From Eshraghiella sp051880035 (GTDB taxonomy: Bacteria > Bacillota > Clostridia > Lachnospirales > Lachnospiraceae): a DNA stretch of 64,000 bases. This document shows, one piece after another, positions 1-7,380 of the stretch. The stretch covers positions 1-64,000 of the forward strand of contig JBJENE010000057.1 of NCBI GenBank assembly GCA_051880035.1, given 5' to 3'. The notes beneath the pieces were generated by a model. That model ran no database searches, was not told where the DNA came from, and worked only from the letters and a program-made list of their open reading frames with translations. The first letter of the stretch is position 1, and the number at the start of each line of letters is the position of its first letter. The position numbers were made by a program, and so were the translations under genes.

Positions 1-1
1 C

Positions 2-373
2 CACCCGGTTGAAATTAATGCAACACTTAATTCTGCCAAAAATTATCCTCACAACAGAATTATCTGCATTTTCCAGCCGCATACTTATACAAGAACAAAT
101 GCATTTCTTAAGGATTTTGCCAAGTCTCTTTCTGCGGCCGACTTAGTAATACTGGCAGACATTTATGCCGCCAGGGAAAAAAATACCATCGGAATTTCTT
201 CAGCCGATTTAAAAGCGGAAATCGATGCGCTTGGTACGGAATGTATCTATGAGCCTGATTTTTCCAAAATTGAAAAATATGTTCTGGACCATTGTGTTAA
301 GGGCGATTTAGTCATAACAATGGGCGCCGGAAACATAGTAGAAGTGGGAGAACATCTGCTTCAAAATTGTTAG
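2..373 (+). CDS. murC: UDP-N-acetylmuramate--L-alanine ligase MurC, C-terminal fragment
   Basis: The reading frame is open from the window edge to a TAG at 371-373 and encodes the last 123 residues. It opens with HPVEINATL, the end of the YGHHP-T/V-EI motif that begins the MurC C-terminal domain, and continues with IFQPHTYTRT, another family signature. MurC is a cytoplasmic Mur ligase that adds L-alanine to UDP-MurNAc in peptidoglycan precursor synthesis. The ATP-binding centre lies outside the window. The 3' end looks normal (GAGNI and an EVGEHLL-type tail), so the gene is cut only by the window boundary. It is followed by the dnaD promoter region on the same strand. Confidence 0.93.
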   Translation, partial: HPVEINATLNSAKNYPHNRIICIFQPHTYTRTNAFLKDFAKSLSAADLVILADIYAAREKNTIGISSADLKAEIDALGTECIYEPDFSKIEKYVLDHCVKGDLVITMGAGNIVEVGEHLLQNC

Positions 374-375
374 AC

Positions 376-393
376 TTATCCACAATTTCCACA
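376..393 (+). promoter_or_regulatory. Tandem DnaA-box-like 9-mers upstream of dnaD
   Basis: TTATCCACA at 376-384 is a perfect DnaA-box consensus. It is directly followed by ATTTCCACA at 385-393, which has two mismatches. The pair lies just after the murC stop and about 50 bp upstream of the predicted dnaD start of transcription. Binding by DnaA is inferred from the match and from the downstream genes (helicase loading). One perfect 9-mer is expected by chance about once in two windows of this size, so position is the main support. Confidence 0.4.
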
Positions 394-439
394 ACTTTCA
401 TCTGCCTGCAAGTTTGATGTTCTCTTTTTAAAAACCCTG

Positions 440-448
440 TGCTATAAT
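440..448 (+). promoter_or_regulatory. Extended -10 promoter of the dnaD-dnaI operon
   Basis: TGCTATAAT is a perfect extended -10 element, about 24 bp before the ribosome binding site of dnaD. No good -35 box is seen 17 bp upstream (TTCTCT), which fits an extended -10 promoter. Confidence 0.5.
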
Positions 449-480
449 GTGCTTACGCTAAATGGGAGGACATGGTCAAG

Positions 481-1557
481 ATGAGAAAGATGACTCTTAA
501 TTCAATTAAAAAAGAGAACGAGACATCCGTTTCAAATGTATTCCTTGATTACTATATGAAGGATGCACACGGAGAATTTGTGAAGGTCTATCTTTATCTT
601 CTCCGTTGTATGAACAGTTCTTCCGCTGCAGCTGTGCAGGATATTGCCGACAATCTTAACCTTACCGAGAAGGATGTGGTCCGTGCACTTAAGTACTGGG
701 CTTCCGTTAATGTTCTTTCAATAGATTTTGACAAAGAAAGCGGAGAGCCTTCATCAATTACATTCCTTCCTTTGGAGGTTCCGCATTCATCCGAATCCGC
801 AGCCGTTACTTCATCCCGCATGTATTCGGATATGAAGGAGGCCGCTTCTTCCGGGAATAATTCTGCGGCAATACCGGACAAGCCTTCATATTCTACTGCC
901 GCCATAAGGCAGATGAAGGAACGGGAAGACTTAAGACAGCTTTTATATATTATTGAGACATATCTTGGCAAGACCCTTACGGGTACCGATATTAATACGG
1001 TTCTCTACATTCATGATACATTGGGATTTTCTTCGGATTTAATTGAGTATCTGGTGGAATACTGTGTTTCCAACCAGCATTCCAGCTTACATTATATGGA
1101 ATCCGTTGCCATCCGTTGGAAAGAGCAGGGAATTACTACCGTTGCGGATGCCAAGAACTCATCCGCAATCCACAATAAGAAGGTATCTTCCGTTGCAAGG
1201 GCTTTCGGAATTAATAACAGGAATATCACTCCCGTTGAAATGGATTTTATCAACCGCTGGTATGATGAATACGGTTTTGACAGGGAATTAATCGTAGAGG
1301 CCTGCAAAAGAACCATTTTAAGTATGGCTAAGCCTAATTTCAGTTATGCCGACGGCATACTGAGAAAATGGAAGTCAGCAGGAATACATACCATGTCCGA
1401 TCTTAAAGTACTTGACGACGGTTTCCGTACCAGGATAACCGTTCCGGTAAGCAATAAGCAGACTTCCGGCAAGACAGTTAATAAATTCAATAATTTTTCT
1501 CAGAGAGAATATGATTTTGATGAGATGGAAAAAAATCTCATCAGTAACAATAAATAA
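481..1557 (+). CDS. dnaD: DnaD-family replication initiation protein (two DnaD/DnaB_2 domains)
   Basis: DnaD proteins remodel DNA and help load the replicative helicase during initiation and restart in Firmicutes. The 358-residue product has an N-terminal winged-helix-like region (about residues 15-80), a low-complexity Ser/Ala linker, then two copies of the DnaD C-terminal domain. These are a first repeat around 150-225 ending RWKEQGITTVADA and a second around 240-315 ending RKWKSAGIHTMSDL. The two-domain form is typical of Clostridia. An upstream ATG at 472 lies only 2 nt after the GGGAGG ribosome binding site (464-469), so the ATG at 481 is preferred. The helicase loader follows 29 bp downstream, which supports a joint role. 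Confidence 0.88.
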   Translation: MRKMTLNSIKKENETSVSNVFLDYYMKDAHGEFVKVYLYLLRCMNSSSAAAVQDIADNLNLTEKDVVRALKYWASVNVLSIDFDKESGEPSSITFLPLEVPHSSESAAVTSSRMYSDMKEAASSGNNSAAIPDKPSYSTAAIRQMKEREDLRQLLYIIETYLGKTLTGTDINTVLYIHDTLGFSSDLIEYLVEYCVSNQHSSLHYMESVAIRWKEQGITTVADAKNSSAIHNKKVSSVARAFGINNRNITPVEMDFINRWYDEYGFDRELIVEACKRTILSMAKPNFSYADGILRKWKSAGIHTMSDLKVLDDGFRTRITVPVSNKQTSGKTVNKFNNFSQREYDFDEMEKNLISNNK

Positions 1558-1586
1558 TTTTTCCGATTCCGTGGGAGGATATAGCT

Positions 1587-2561
1587 TTGGTACTTTCCAA
1601 TTCTCAGTATGACGCCATAATGCGCGAATACAGTTCAAAACAGAATAAAGCACGCCGGGAACTGGATTTAAGAACATCCGAAGTATACCGGAATGTTCCG
1701 GAATACAAGGAGCTCGCCGACCGGGTTTCCACCATTTCGGTAAATGCCGCCAAAGCAGCTTTACTGGGACAGAGCCGGGACTCAATAACTCTTAAGGATG
1801 AGCTTTCCAAACTTGATTATGAGATGCAGGAGACTCTTGTAAGAGCCGGATATCCCAGAGATTATCTCACTCCTAAATATGAATGCAGTCTCTGTCAGGA
1901 TACAGGTTACTGCGGTAATGAGAAATGCTCCTGTTTCAGACAGGCTTCCATAGATTTACTGTACAGACAGTCCAATATTAAAGACATTCTGTCTACAGAG
2001 AATTTTAATAATTTTTCCTTAAAATACTATTCCAAAAATGTTGTGGATTCTGCCACGGGTCTTACCCCGTACGACAATGCAGCCAGAGTTTTACAACATT
2101 GCAAAGACTTTGTAAGCAATTTCCCTTCGGGAGATAATATACTTTTCTATGGCGATACAGGTGTCGGCAAGACCTTTTTGTCCCACTGCATTGCCAAGGA
2201 ACTTCTGGATGAGGCTCACAGCGTGCTGTACCTTTCCGCCATTGAACTCTTCCAGTATTTCTCCAATTACGGAGATTCTGATTATGGCTATGAATCAGAA
2301 AACCCTGAACAGCATATTACCGATTGTGATTTGCTGATTATTGACGATCTGGGAACGGAACTGTCCAACTCATTTACCAATTCCAAGCTGTTTTACTGTG
2401 TTAACAGCCGTATCCAGAACGGCAAATCCACTATTATTTCCACTAATTTCTCTCTTAAAGAACTTATGAACAATTATTCAGAGAGAATCTTTTCAAGGAT
2501 ATCCAGCTCTTACAAGCTTTTGAAACTTGTGGGGGATGATATAAGACTAATAAAGAAATAA
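1587..2561 (+). CDS. dnaI: Primosomal helicase loader, DnaI/DnaC-like AAA+ ATPase
   Basis: This 324-residue AAA+ protein probably loads the replicative DNA helicase together with DnaD. A cysteine cluster around residues 98-113 (CSLCQDTGYC, then CSC) resembles the zinc-binding module of DnaI. A Walker A loop GDTGVGKT follows near residue 190, with Walker B LLIIDDLG near 250. The start is TTG, placed 7-8 nt after GGGAGGA; the next in-frame ATG is ten codons on and has no ribosome binding site. IstB-type transposition ATPases have a similar core, but the zinc module and the dnaD neighbour argue for a loader. Database annotations may call it DnaC. Confidence 0.88.
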   Translation: MVLSNSQYDAIMREYSSKQNKARRELDLRTSEVYRNVPEYKELADRVSTISVNAAKAALLGQSRDSITLKDELSKLDYEMQETLVRAGYPRDYLTPKYECSLCQDTGYCGNEKCSCFRQASIDLLYRQSNIKDILSTENFNNFSLKYYSKNVVDSATGLTPYDNAARVLQHCKDFVSNFPSGDNILFYGDTGVGKTFLSHCIAKELLDEAHSVLYLSAIELFQYFSNYGDSDYGYESENPEQHITDCDLLIIDDLGTELSNSFTNSKLFYCVNSRIQNGKSTIISTNFSLKELMNNYSERIFSRISSSYKLLKLVGDDIRLIKK

Positions 2562-2612
2562 TTAAATGTACTTCTCCGGCTTCACGGAGACAAGAAATGG
2601 AGGATCTTTACT

Positions 2613-3785
2613 ATGCAGCAGCGTGACCTTGAGACTATTCCGGTTGGTGCCCTCGGCTTAATTCCTTTAAGAGGCTGCGAAGCCCTGGGACAGAAAATCA
2701 ACGATTACATTGTAGACTGGAGAACCGAAAGGGAAAACGAGCACAAGACAACAATTGCTTTTTCCGGCTACCAGAGGGACAATTACATTGTTAAGGCAAC
2801 AGTCCCACGCTTTGGTTCAGGCGAAGCAAAGGGTGTAATTAACGAATCAGTCCGCGGATACGATTTATATATTCTTGTAGATGTGTGTAACCATAGTCTT
2901 ACCTATTCTCTTTGCGGTAAGACAAATCACATGTCACCGGATGACCATTATCAGGATTTAAAGAGAATTATTGCTGCCGTAGGAGGAAAGGCGAGAAGAA
3001 TTTCCGTAATCATGCCTTTTCTTTATGAAAGCAGACAGCATAAGAGAAGCGGCCGTGAGTCACTTGACTGCGCATTGGCATTAAGAGAGCTTATTCATAT
3101 GGGTGTTGATAACATTATCACTTTTGATGCCCACGACCCTAGAGTTCAGAATGCAATCCCATTAAGCGGTTTTGAAACAGTTCAGCCTGTATATCAGTTC
3201 ATCAAGGCTCTTACCCATAATGTGGATGACCTTCAGCTTGACAGTGAACATATGATGATAATCAGCCCGGATGAGGGTGCTATGGGTCGTGCCGTATATT
3301 ATTCCAATGTCCTGGGTCTTGACATGGGTATGTTCTACAAAAGGCGTGATTACTCCCGCATTGTTGACGGCCGTAATCCTATTGTTGCCCATGAATTCCT
3401 CGGTTCATCCGTTGAGGGCAAAGATGTATTCATCATTGATGATATGATTTCTTCCGGCGAGAGCATGCTTGATGTTGCCAAAGAATTAAAGGCAAGAAAA
3501 GCAAGAAGAATTTATCTTGCAGCTACTTTCGGTCTTTTCACTAACGGAATGGAGAAATTTGACAGAGCTTATGAACAGGGCTTGTTTGATAAATTATTAA
3601 CAACCAATCTTGTATATCAGAGTCCTGAACTTCTCCAGAGAGATTACTATATCAATGTGGATATGAGCAAGTATATTGCCCTTCTCATCGATACCTTAAA
3701 TCACGACGCATCAATCAGCGATCTTCTCAATCCTGTTGACCGCATCAATAAATGCGTTCAGCAGTACAGGGAAACACATAAATAA
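2613..3785 (+). CDS. prs: Ribose-phosphate pyrophosphokinase, long form
   Basis: The enzyme makes PRPP from ribose 5-phosphate and ATP for nucleotide, histidine and tryptophan synthesis. The product has 390 residues, against about 315 for the usual enzyme. The extra length is mainly an N-terminal segment and small insertions. The central RRISVIMPFLYESRQ region, the FDAHDPRVQ catalytic flexible-loop region and the PRPP-binding loop VFIIDDMISSG (near residue 275) are intact. A GGAGG lies 10 nt before the ATG. The gene follows dnaI by 51 bp with a small CTCCG/CGGAG hairpin between, so it may be co-transcribed or have its own control. It ends before a very strong terminator. Confidence 0.88.
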   Translation: MQQRDLETIPVGALGLIPLRGCEALGQKINDYIVDWRTERENEHKTTIAFSGYQRDNYIVKATVPRFGSGEAKGVINESVRGYDLYILVDVCNHSLTYSLCGKTNHMSPDDHYQDLKRIIAAVGGKARRISVIMPFLYESRQHKRSGRESLDCALALRELIHMGVDNIITFDAHDPRVQNAIPLSGFETVQPVYQFIKALTHNVDDLQLDSEHMMIISPDEGAMGRAVYYSNVLGLDMGMFYKRRDYSRIVDGRNPIVAHEFLGSSVEGKDVFIIDDMISSGESMLDVAKELKARKARRIYLAATFGLFTNGMEKFDRAYEQGLFDKLLTTNLVYQSPELLQRDYYINVDMSKYIALLIDTLNHDASISDLLNPVDRINKCVQQYRETHK

Positions 3786-3799
3786 GGAATTTTACACAT

Positions 3800-3886
3800 A
3801 AAAAATATGTATACACCGGCAGTCGCCCAAACTCGCCCTAACGGGCTCAGACAGTGGGCTTTGTGCCCGGTGTATACATATTTTTT
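3800..3886 (+). terminator. Long-armed terminator/repeat element after prs
   Basis: A perfect 20-bp inverted repeat (3800-3819 with 3867-3886) begins 15 bp after the prs stop and ends in a T run. The arm starts with A residues and ends CACCGG. The 47-nt interior is not a simple loop: it contains GCCCA/TGGGC and GCCC-TAAC-GGGC pairs that would form a smaller structure on top of the stem. The arm is A-rich before and T-rich after, so it can terminate in both directions. The regulator downstream converges on it. Confidence 0.8.
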
Positions 3887-3993
3887 TATGGAAATTTATT
3901 AAGTCTAAAGATGTTATGGTGTACATAAATTGTGGGGGATTATTTGTCGGAGCCGGAAAATACAAACTTCATTTGGGTAATAAAGTTTGTCAT

Positions 3994-4734
3994 TTATTTA
4001 ATGGGAGTAAATAAATTCGCATATCCGACAGAGTCAACATGAATACAAACAACCATATAGAGCATATTATTTTCTTCGTATACATATTCAAAACATGACA
4101 GGTATTCACCACTTACATTTTCCTTGAACCCATTTGCTTTTAAATACTCCAGAATCTTTTTATACGCAGTCGGAATATATTCGAAAGCTCTGGAAAACGG
4201 GTCTCGAATCGTTATGCATGCGTAATTTGCCGCACCCTGGCTCGCAATTTCCACTCCGCCACATTTGGGTTCAAATCCATCCGGCAATATATAAGCCGCA
4301 ACATAGCCTCTTAATCCAAAGCGGTTCTGCAATTCTGCAGACACAAACGGAAAATCCCACCCGATTCGTTTCGGCTTATAATCTGTAATTACGTTTAACC
4401 AGCTTGATTCGGCCCATCTGTCCATGTAATCATGTACATCATTTTCAGGATTCGGAGAAATAATAACATACCGTCCCATACGGAATCCGGGAATTTCTTT
4501 AATTGTTATCTCTGAATAAACATCCTCATGCTTCCCCATATCTTCTTTCAACAGTTCATCCACCTTGCAGTGAAAAATGTTTCCTATTTCCATAAGTTTA
4601 GGAATTTCAGGATATGCCTGATTCATTTCCCATTTTGAAATTGTCTGTCTTGAAACAGAAAGCCTATCCGCAAGTTCCTCCTGCGTAATGTCATTCATTT
4701 TTCGTAAATATTGAATATTGTCACCCAGCCTCAT
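3994..4734 (-). CDS. XRE-family regulator with GyrI-like effector-binding domain
   Basis: The 246-residue protein begins with a canonical Cro/C1 helix-turn-helix (residues 5-60; ITQEELADRLSVSRQTISKWE). It continues into a GyrI/AraC-effector-like small-molecule-binding domain (about 75-245; EIPGFRMGRYVIISPNPEN...). Such proteins usually act as one-component drug or metabolite sensors. Translation starts at an ATG behind AGGAGGTG. Its upstream region carries two related palindromic sites that suggest autoregulation. No efflux or detoxification gene lies beside it, so the regulated target is unclear. It converges with prs. Confidence 0.82.
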   Translation of the reverse strand: MRLGDNIQYLRKMNDITQEELADRLSVSRQTISKWEMNQAYPEIPKLMEIGNIFHCKVDELLKEDMGKHEDVYSEITIKEIPGFRMGRYVIISPNPENDVHDYMDRWAESSWLNVITDYKPKRIGWDFPFVSAELQNRFGLRGYVAAYILPDGFEPKCGGVEIASQGAANYACITIRDPFSRAFEYIPTAYKKILEYLKANGFKENVSGEYLSCFEYVYEENNMLYMVVCIHVDSVGYANLFTPIK

Positions 4735-4785
4735 ACTTACACCTCCTGTTTCATTATTATATCAATACTTCACAAATTATTGAAC

Positions 4786-4830
4786 CAACCAAGTGTTGCT
4801 ATTGTATCATTTTCTGCAACCATTGGTTGC
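4786..4830 (-). promoter_or_regulatory. Paired operator-like palindromes upstream of the XRE gene
   Basis: GCAACCATTGGTTGC at 4816-4830 is a 7-1-7 perfect palindrome. A degenerate copy lies at 4786-4799; read on the minus strand the two are GCAACCAATGGTTG and GCAACACTTGGTTG. Their centres are about 30 bp apart, near three helical turns. A TATAAT-like -10 (minus strand, about 4757-4762) sits between the sites and the start codon. This arrangement fits an autoregulated XRE promoter. Confidence 0.55.
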
Positions 4831-4887
4831 AAAAGATACTGACCTTCAAGGCATAAAAATAGCCGCTTGAAGGATGTTTGATGCCGA

Positions 4888-4987
4888 NNNNNNNNNNNNN
4901 NNNNNNNNNNNNNNNNNNNNNNNNNNNNNNNNNNNNNNNNNNNNNNNNNNNNNNNNNNNNNNNNNNNNNNNNNNNNNNNNNNNNNNN
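4888..4987. other. Assembly gap (100 N)
   Basis: Exactly 100 N residues, the conventional placeholder for a scaffold gap of unknown size. Both edges lie inside the palindromic repeat, at a point that is continuous in the intact unit (GATGCCGA then CGGTACTTAGG). The gap was therefore probably caused by repeat collapse. Confidence 0.98.
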
Positions 4988-5097
4988 CGGTACTTAGGCT
5001 GCGTCCTTTGCAGACTTAGTACCGCTTCGTGCATCAACTCAAAAGAAAACTCTCCTTCATATGTCTTTTTTCATGCTCTCCTCTCCGTCTCCTCCAA

Positions 5098-5226
5098 GGC
5101 ATAAAAACAGCCGCTTGAAGGATGTTTGATGCCGACGGTACTTAGGCTGCGTCCTTTGCAGACTTAGTACCGCTTCGTGCATCAACTCAAGCGAAAGCGC
5201 TCCTTCAAACGGCTGTTTTTCATGCC
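5098..5226 (-). repeat. Complete nested palindromic terminator element, PBP copy
   Basis: The element starts 2 bp after the PBP stop. Outer arms GGCATAAAAACAGCCG (5098-5113) and CGGCTGTTTTTCATGCC (5210-5226) pair almost fully, continuing through CTTGAAGGA/TCCTTCAA. Inside, TTTGATGC pairs with GCATCAA, and CGGTACTTAGGCTGC (5136-5150) pairs with GCAGACTTAGTACCG (5158-5172) at 13 of 15 positions. The result is one long interrupted hairpin ending in T5 on the minus strand, so it can serve as the PBP terminator. A related element lies at 53793-53926. Confidence 0.82.
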
Positions 5227-5228
5227 CC

Positions 5229-7355
5229 TTACCTCGCATCTTTATCGCCCATACCGTTTACATCGATATCCCTATCTCCGTCATCGATATCCAGCGTATT
5301 GTCTCCGTATCCCGGGTGTCTTCCGTTATTTCTATCGGTTTCCGGTTCGTTGCCGTTTTCCGTGGTCTCCTGTTCCGCTCCGGAGTCCAACACATAGTCA
5401 GGAAATTCTCTGATTGGAAGTCCTTCATGTATTTTTTCCATATACTCTTTCCAGATGTCAAGCGGATAAGAGCCGCCTGAAAGGCCATCTATGGTCACAG
5501 GAACATCTGCGCCTACCCAGACAACCGTTGTGTAATATGCTGAGTATCCCGCAAGCCATCCGTCCTTATTGTCGTTAGTGGTTCCGGATTTGGCAGCCAC
5601 AACCGCATTATCTAATTGGGCTTTGGTAAGAAGACCTTCTTCCACACCGTATTCCAGACATTTGGTTGTCATTCTGGATGAATTTTCGTTATATACCATG
5701 GTGGATTCTTCATTACGGCTTACTACAATGTTTCCTTTTGCATCGGAAATATACTGAATGCAGGAAGGCTCCCTGTACATTCCGTCATTTTCAAGTGTTG
5801 CATATGCGGAAGCAAGCTCCACCAGAGATACTCCGTATGTAAATCCGCCTATACTGACGGATTGATTATGATCATCAATTCCGGTCTTTTTAAAATTCAT
5901 AAGGTGGAGATATGCCATTCCGTATTCCGGAGTCATCTCTTCCATTATTTTCCATGCGCATACATTTGAAGACCAGGCAAGAGCTTCCTTGATTGTTATG
6001 AGCCCTCTGTAATAGTCTCCGGAATTGGCAGGTCCGCCGTTCATTGCATCATCGGCGATTGGTTCATTAGGATAGTGTCCCATCATAAAATACGGTGTGT
6101 ACACTATAATCGGCTTGATACTGCTTCCCGGCTGTCTGTAGCTTTGATATGCACGGTTCAGGGTATATCCGTCGTAATCCTGCTCCCTGCCGCCTACGAT
6201 TGCCGTAACGAGTCCGGTAGTGTTATCTATACATACCGCTGCCGCCTGAACAGCATAAATTCCCTCTTCGTTGGTATCCGTGAAGTCCATCATATTTTCA
6301 TTGACACATTGCTGTAAAAGATTCTGCTGGTCCATGTCAATTGATGTATATATTCTGTAGCCACCCGTAAAAAGTGAAGCCTGATATCTGGAATACCATT
6401 CGGCATACCTGTCGTTATACGCATTCTCTTCTTCCTGGGTTGAAAAATCCGTCTGAAATACAAAACCGTTATCTTTCATCAGCGCTCTGGTAGCACAGTA
6501 AAAAACATATGTCTCAATATAATCATGTCTGCCGTCCATGGAATTAATGAGAACAATTTCTTCCTCAACAGCCTGCTGGTACTCCTTATTGGTTATGTAT
6601 CCTTCAGCAAAAAGCTGCTTAAGAATAAAATCCCTTCGGGCAATTGTACTGTCAAAATTGGTAACCGGATCATATCCCCAAGGATTATTTGGAATTCCTG
6701 CGAGAAAAATAAGCTGGGAAAGTGAAAGGTCATTGACCGTTTTACCGAAATATCCCTCTGCCGCAGCTTCAATTCCGTAATATCCGTTGGCAAAATAAAT
6801 GTTGTTGATGTAGAATTCAAGAATCTGATTTTTACTGAATTTGTTCTCCAATTCCATAGCCACAAACATTTCGGTTATCTTTCTTTCCCATGTAACCTCA
6901 TGAGAAAGAAACATATTTCTTGCCAGCTGCTGCGTAATGGTGCTGGCCCCCTGTTCAATAGAATTGCTTTTGGCATTGGCAATAACAGCTCTCACAATAG
7001 CCGACAAATCCACACCTTTATGGTTATAGAAATCCTTGTCTTCTGTCATAACAAAAGTTTTTTTGAGGATATCAGGTATTTCCTCCTGACTTAAATAATA
7101 CAGTTCTTTTGTTCCGCTAAGAGAGGTTATTTCATTGCCATTTACATCATATATGATACTAGTTTCTATCTCTCTGAATGTATCTGCCGTTACCCCTGCG
7201 GTAATCTCTCTTGCATTCTTCCGAAGCTTACTCACCGTACCTCCGTAAATTATGGCAAAAATACCCACAATTCCCAAAAGCACTATAATAAATCCCAAAA
7301 TGATTTTAAATAATATGGACTTTTTCTTTTTTCTTTTGCCTTTTGGATTCGCCAT
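5229..7355 (-). CDS. Bifunctional class A penicillin-binding protein (GT51 + transpeptidase)
   Basis: The enzyme polymerises glycan strands and crosslinks peptides in the cell wall. The 708-residue chain has a Lys/Arg-rich cytoplasmic start, one membrane segment (residues 14-38), a GT51 domain with catalytic Glu105 in TEDKDFYNHKG and the QGASTITQQLARN motif, then a transpeptidase domain. The latter has Ser411-x-x-Lys414 (PGSSIKP), SxN at 462-464 and KSGTT at 589-593. An acidic Asp/Glu/Asn/Gly-rich tail closes the protein. An upstream TTG overlaps the ribosome binding site, so ATG 7355, 5 nt after GGAGG, is chosen. The 846-residue protein gene ends 25 bp upstream, which suggests one operon. 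Confidence 0.93.
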   Translation of the reverse strand: MANPKGKRKKKKSILFKIILGFIIVLLGIVGIFAIIYGGTVSKLRKNAREITAGVTADTFREIETSIIYDVNGNEITSLSGTKELYYLSQEEIPDILKKTFVMTEDKDFYNHKGVDLSAIVRAVIANAKSNSIEQGASTITQQLARNMFLSHEVTWERKITEMFVAMELENKFSKNQILEFYINNIYFANGYYGIEAAAEGYFGKTVNDLSLSQLIFLAGIPNNPWGYDPVTNFDSTIARRDFILKQLFAEGYITNKEYQQAVEEEIVLINSMDGRHDYIETYVFYCATRALMKDNGFVFQTDFSTQEEENAYNDRYAEWYSRYQASLFTGGYRIYTSIDMDQQNLLQQCVNENMMDFTDTNEEGIYAVQAAAVCIDNTTGLVTAIVGGREQDYDGYTLNRAYQSYRQPGSSIKPIIVYTPYFMMGHYPNEPIADDAMNGGPANSGDYYRGLITIKEALAWSSNVCAWKIMEEMTPEYGMAYLHLMNFKKTGIDDHNQSVSIGGFTYGVSLVELASAYATLENDGMYREPSCIQYISDAKGNIVVSRNEESTMVYNENSSRMTTKCLEYGVEEGLLTKAQLDNAVVAAKSGTTNDNKDGWLAGYSAYYTTVVWVGADVPVTIDGLSGGSYPLDIWKEYMEKIHEGLPIREFPDYVLDSGAEQETTENGNEPETDRNNGRHPGYGDNTLDIDDGDRDIDVNGMGDKDAR

Positions 7356-7380
7356 AACATCCTCCAATTTAGTACGGGAA

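Larger units (their letters stand above)
4850..5226 (-). repeat. Tandem array of nested palindromic elements downstream of the PBP gene
   Basis: On the minus strand, three units follow the PBP stop in the same orientation: a complete one (5098-5226), a 5' half (4988-5076) cut by the gap, and a 3' half (4850-4887) after it. The core motifs GTTGATGC, CGGTACTAAG, CTTAGTACCG/CTAAGTACCG and GGCATCAAAC recur in each. The surrounding arms differ between units. There is no gene in 4735-5228; open frames across it arise from the repeat. Confidence 0.85.

Noticed and set aside
376..394. DnaA boxes as part of a chromosomal origin.
   Set aside because: Only one perfect box, no AT-rich unwinding element, and no dnaA, dnaN or rpmH genes nearby.
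4846..5239. Short frames (for example one containing MHEAVLSLQRTQPKYR) on both strands across the palindromic array.
   Set aside because: They are translations of the repeat; the same peptide recurs wherever the repeat does, and the frames run through the stems and the N gap.
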